Assembly (NCBI GenBank): GCA_023384025.1
Contig: JAHDXX010000112.1
Location: forward strand, 1 to 5,788
Direction: 5' to 3'
Length of the DNA stretch: 5,788 nt
Source: Sphingomonadaceae bacterium
Lineage (GTDB): Bacteria; Pseudomonadota; Alphaproteobacteria; Sphingomonadales; Sphingomonadaceae
A program made the translations under genes and the position numbers. The notes under the pieces are model-generated. The model did not search any database, was not told the origin of the DNA, and saw nothing but the letters and a program-made list of their open reading frames with translations. Each line of letters opens with the position of its first letter. Position 1 is the stretch's first letter. Shown here piece after piece: positions 4,526 through 5,788 of this stretch.

Positions 4526-5365
4526 ATGACCCGTATTGCCGTTCTCCAGATGACGTCCGGGATCGAGCCGGACGCAAACCTGCGCACGATCGAACAGGCT
4601 GCGCAGGAGGCAGCGGCACAAGGTGCCGCGATCCTGTTCACGCCCGAGATGTCGATCTGCCTCGACCGGGACCGCTCTCGCGCGGCGAAATGGATCGGGA
4701 GCGATGGTCCTGCCAATGTGGCCGCGCGGCTGAGCGATTGCGCACGCAAATTGGGTATCGACATCGCGCTCGGCTCGCAGGCGGTGCAATCGGGCAGCGG
4801 AAAGTGGGCCAACCGCTCGATGTATTTCAGCGGGGACGCGAAGGGGCGGGCCGATCCGGTCACCTATGACAAGATCCACATGTTCGATGTCGATCTCGAC
4901 AGCGGGGAAAGCTGGCGCGAAAGCAATGCCTATGAGTCGGGCAGGGCGGTCGTCACCGTGGAGGATACACCCGTTGGCAGGCTGGGGCTGACGATCTGCT
5001 ACGACCTGCGCTTTCCCGCATTGTTCGGCGCGCTGGGCGAGCGCCGGTGCGACGCGATTGCCGTGCCTGCCGCCTTTACCCGCCCGACCGGAGCCGCGCA
5101 TTGGCACGTCCTGCTCCGCGCCCGCGCGATTGAGGCCAGTGCCTATGTCATTGCGGCGGCACAGGTCGGGGCACATGAAGACGGGCGCGAGACCTACGGC
5201 CACAGCCTGGTGATCGATCCATGGGGCGAGGTGCTCCTCGACATGGGCGGGGATAGTCCCGGGCTCGCCTTTGCCGAGGTCGAACCTGAGCGCATAGCCT
5301 CGGTTCGCCGCCAGCTGCCGAGCCTTGCCAACCGCCGGGAAATCCCCAAGTGGGGCCAGCCATGA
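4526..5365 (+). CDS. Nitrilase-superfamily amidase, probable deaminated glutathione amidase (Nit1/NitFhit type)
   Basis: The 279-residue protein has the complete Glu-Lys-Cys triad of carbon-nitrogen hydrolases: E41 in FTPEMS, K116 in YDKIHMFDVD and the nucleophile C158 in LTICYDLRFP, plus a second glutamate, E203, in RARAIEASAYVIAAAQ and the C-terminal GRETYGHSLVIDPWGEV (220-236). The KIHMFDVD and GHS..IDPWG sequences are those of the Nit branch, whose members hydrolyse deaminated glutathione, a damaged form made by transaminases, to a ketoglutarate-type acid and Cys-Gly. It begins directly at the grxC stop with no separate ribosome binding site, so it is probably translationally coupled; its end overlaps the next gene (ATGA). 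Co-location with glutaredoxin supports a glutathione-repair role. Omega-amidase (Nit2/YafV type) is the main alternative; substrate is inferred, fold and catalysis are well supported. Confidence 0.9.
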   Translation: MTRIAVLQMTSGIEPDANLRTIEQAAQEAAAQGAAILFTPEMSICLDRDRSRAAKWIGSDGPANVAARLSDCARKLGIDIALGSQAVQSGSGKWANRSMYFSGDAKGRADPVTYDKIHMFDVDLDSGESWRESNAYESGRAVVTVEDTPVGRLGLTICYDLRFPALFGALGERRCDAIAVPAAFTRPTGAAHWHVLLRARAIEASAYVIAAAQVGAHEDGRETYGHSLVIDPWGEVLLDMGGDSPGLAFAEVEPERIASVRRQLPSLANRREIPKWGQP

Positions 5366-5788
5366 TCGTGTTCGACCTGCGCTGTGACGAGGGCCACCGG
5401 TTCGAGGGCTGGTTCGGCTCGTCGGAAGAATACGCCTCGCAGCAGGAGCGAGGCCTGGTCACTTGTCCGCATTGCGGATCGGCTGACGTCGGGAAGGCGC
5501 CGATGGCCCCGGCGGTTCCGGCCAAGGGCAACCAGCGCGCGGAGCATGACGCGGGCGCGCCCATGTCCAACGCCCCGATCCCGCCCGAAGTGATGAAGGC
5601 GATGCAGGCGCTCGCCGCCGCCCAGGCCAAGGCGCTCGAAAACAGCCGCTGGGTGGGCGAAGGTTTCGCCGAGGAATCGCGCGCCATGCACTATGGCGAG
5701 AAGGACCTCGAAGTGATCCACGGCAAGGCCACCCTGGCAGAGGCAAAGGCCCTGCTCGATGAAGGCATTGCGGTCGCCCCGCTGCCAT
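5362..5788 (+). CDS. DUF1178 family protein (cut by window end)
   Basis: 142 codons are present and the frame runs off the right edge. The start ATG overlaps the amidase stop (ATGA), and GTGGGG at 5350-5355 can serve as ribosome binding site. The protein opens MIVFDLRCDEGHRFEGWF, with C8 and H12, then has CPHC (C35, C38), so C8/H12/C35/C38 look like a small zinc-ribbon-like site in the first 40 residues. A Pro/Ala-rich linker (about 46-75) leads to a helical C-terminal part with GEESR-like GFAEESRAMHYGEKD (101-115) and IHGKATLAEAKALLDEGIAVAPLP (119-142), which I recognise as the conserved end of DUF1178. Family members are roughly 145-170 residues, so only a few residues are likely missing. 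Function is unknown; the operon position beside glutaredoxin and a glutathione-type amidase suggests a thiol or stress link, which is inference. Confidence 0.88.
   Translation, partial: MIVFDLRCDEGHRFEGWFGSSEEYASQQERGLVTCPHCGSADVGKAPMAPAVPAKGNQRAEHDAGAPMSNAPIPPEVMKAMQALAAAQAKALENSRWVGEGFAEESRAMHYGEKDLEVIHGKATLAEAKALLDEGIAVAPLP

Noticed and set aside
4256..5203. A 315-codon open frame on the minus strand opposite grxC and the amidase
   Set aside because: Antisense shadow of genes with complete catalytic motifs; no domain or ribosome binding site.

Overview
The window is about 5.8 kb of GC-rich DNA from an alphaproteobacterium, most likely a sphingomonad (Sphingomonas, Novosphingobium or Erythrobacter group). 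The evidence is gene order (a PpiD-like foldase divergent from tpiA-secG-pyrG; grxC-nitrilase-DUF1178), protein sequences typical of that group, strong GC bias at third codon positions, and promoter-like sites of the alphaproteobacterial type. Taxonomy is inferred from recall of these families, not from a search.

Left part (1-3335): a leftward gene cut by the window edge encodes the membrane-anchored N-terminus of a PpiD/SurA-type peptidyl-prolyl isomerase. A 189-bp divergent promoter region separates it from a rightward housekeeping cluster: tpiA (glycolysis), secG (Sec translocon) and pyrG (CTP synthase). All are intact with their catalytic residues. The two gaps inside this cluster each hold inverted repeats.

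Middle (3336-3649): a 314-bp gap with no convincing protein gene. It has an AT-rich stretch (about 31% GC), a promoter-like site, several strong predicted hairpins and, on the opposite strand, a classical intrinsic terminator for the leftward hsp20 gene. The structured part is a candidate small RNA or an elaborate pyrG 3' UTR.

Right part (3650-5788): a leftward IbpA-type small heat-shock protein gene has a textbook heat-shock control region, made of an RpoH-type promoter and a 5' UTR ending in a ROSE-type RNA thermometer hairpin that covers the Shine-Dalgarno sequence. Divergent from it is a tightly coupled rightward operon: grxC (glutaredoxin), a nitrilase-superfamily amidase of the deaminated-glutathione amidase type, and a DUF1178 zinc-ribbon-like protein cut by the window end. 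The junctions are TGAATG and ATGA, which suggests translational coupling and a shared role around glutathione or thiol homeostasis.

No mobile element, CRISPR array, tRNA or rRNA was seen. The window is mostly ordinary core genome. The points that repay a second look are the ROSE thermometer, the structured pyrG-hsp20 gap and the grx-amidase-DUF1178 operon.
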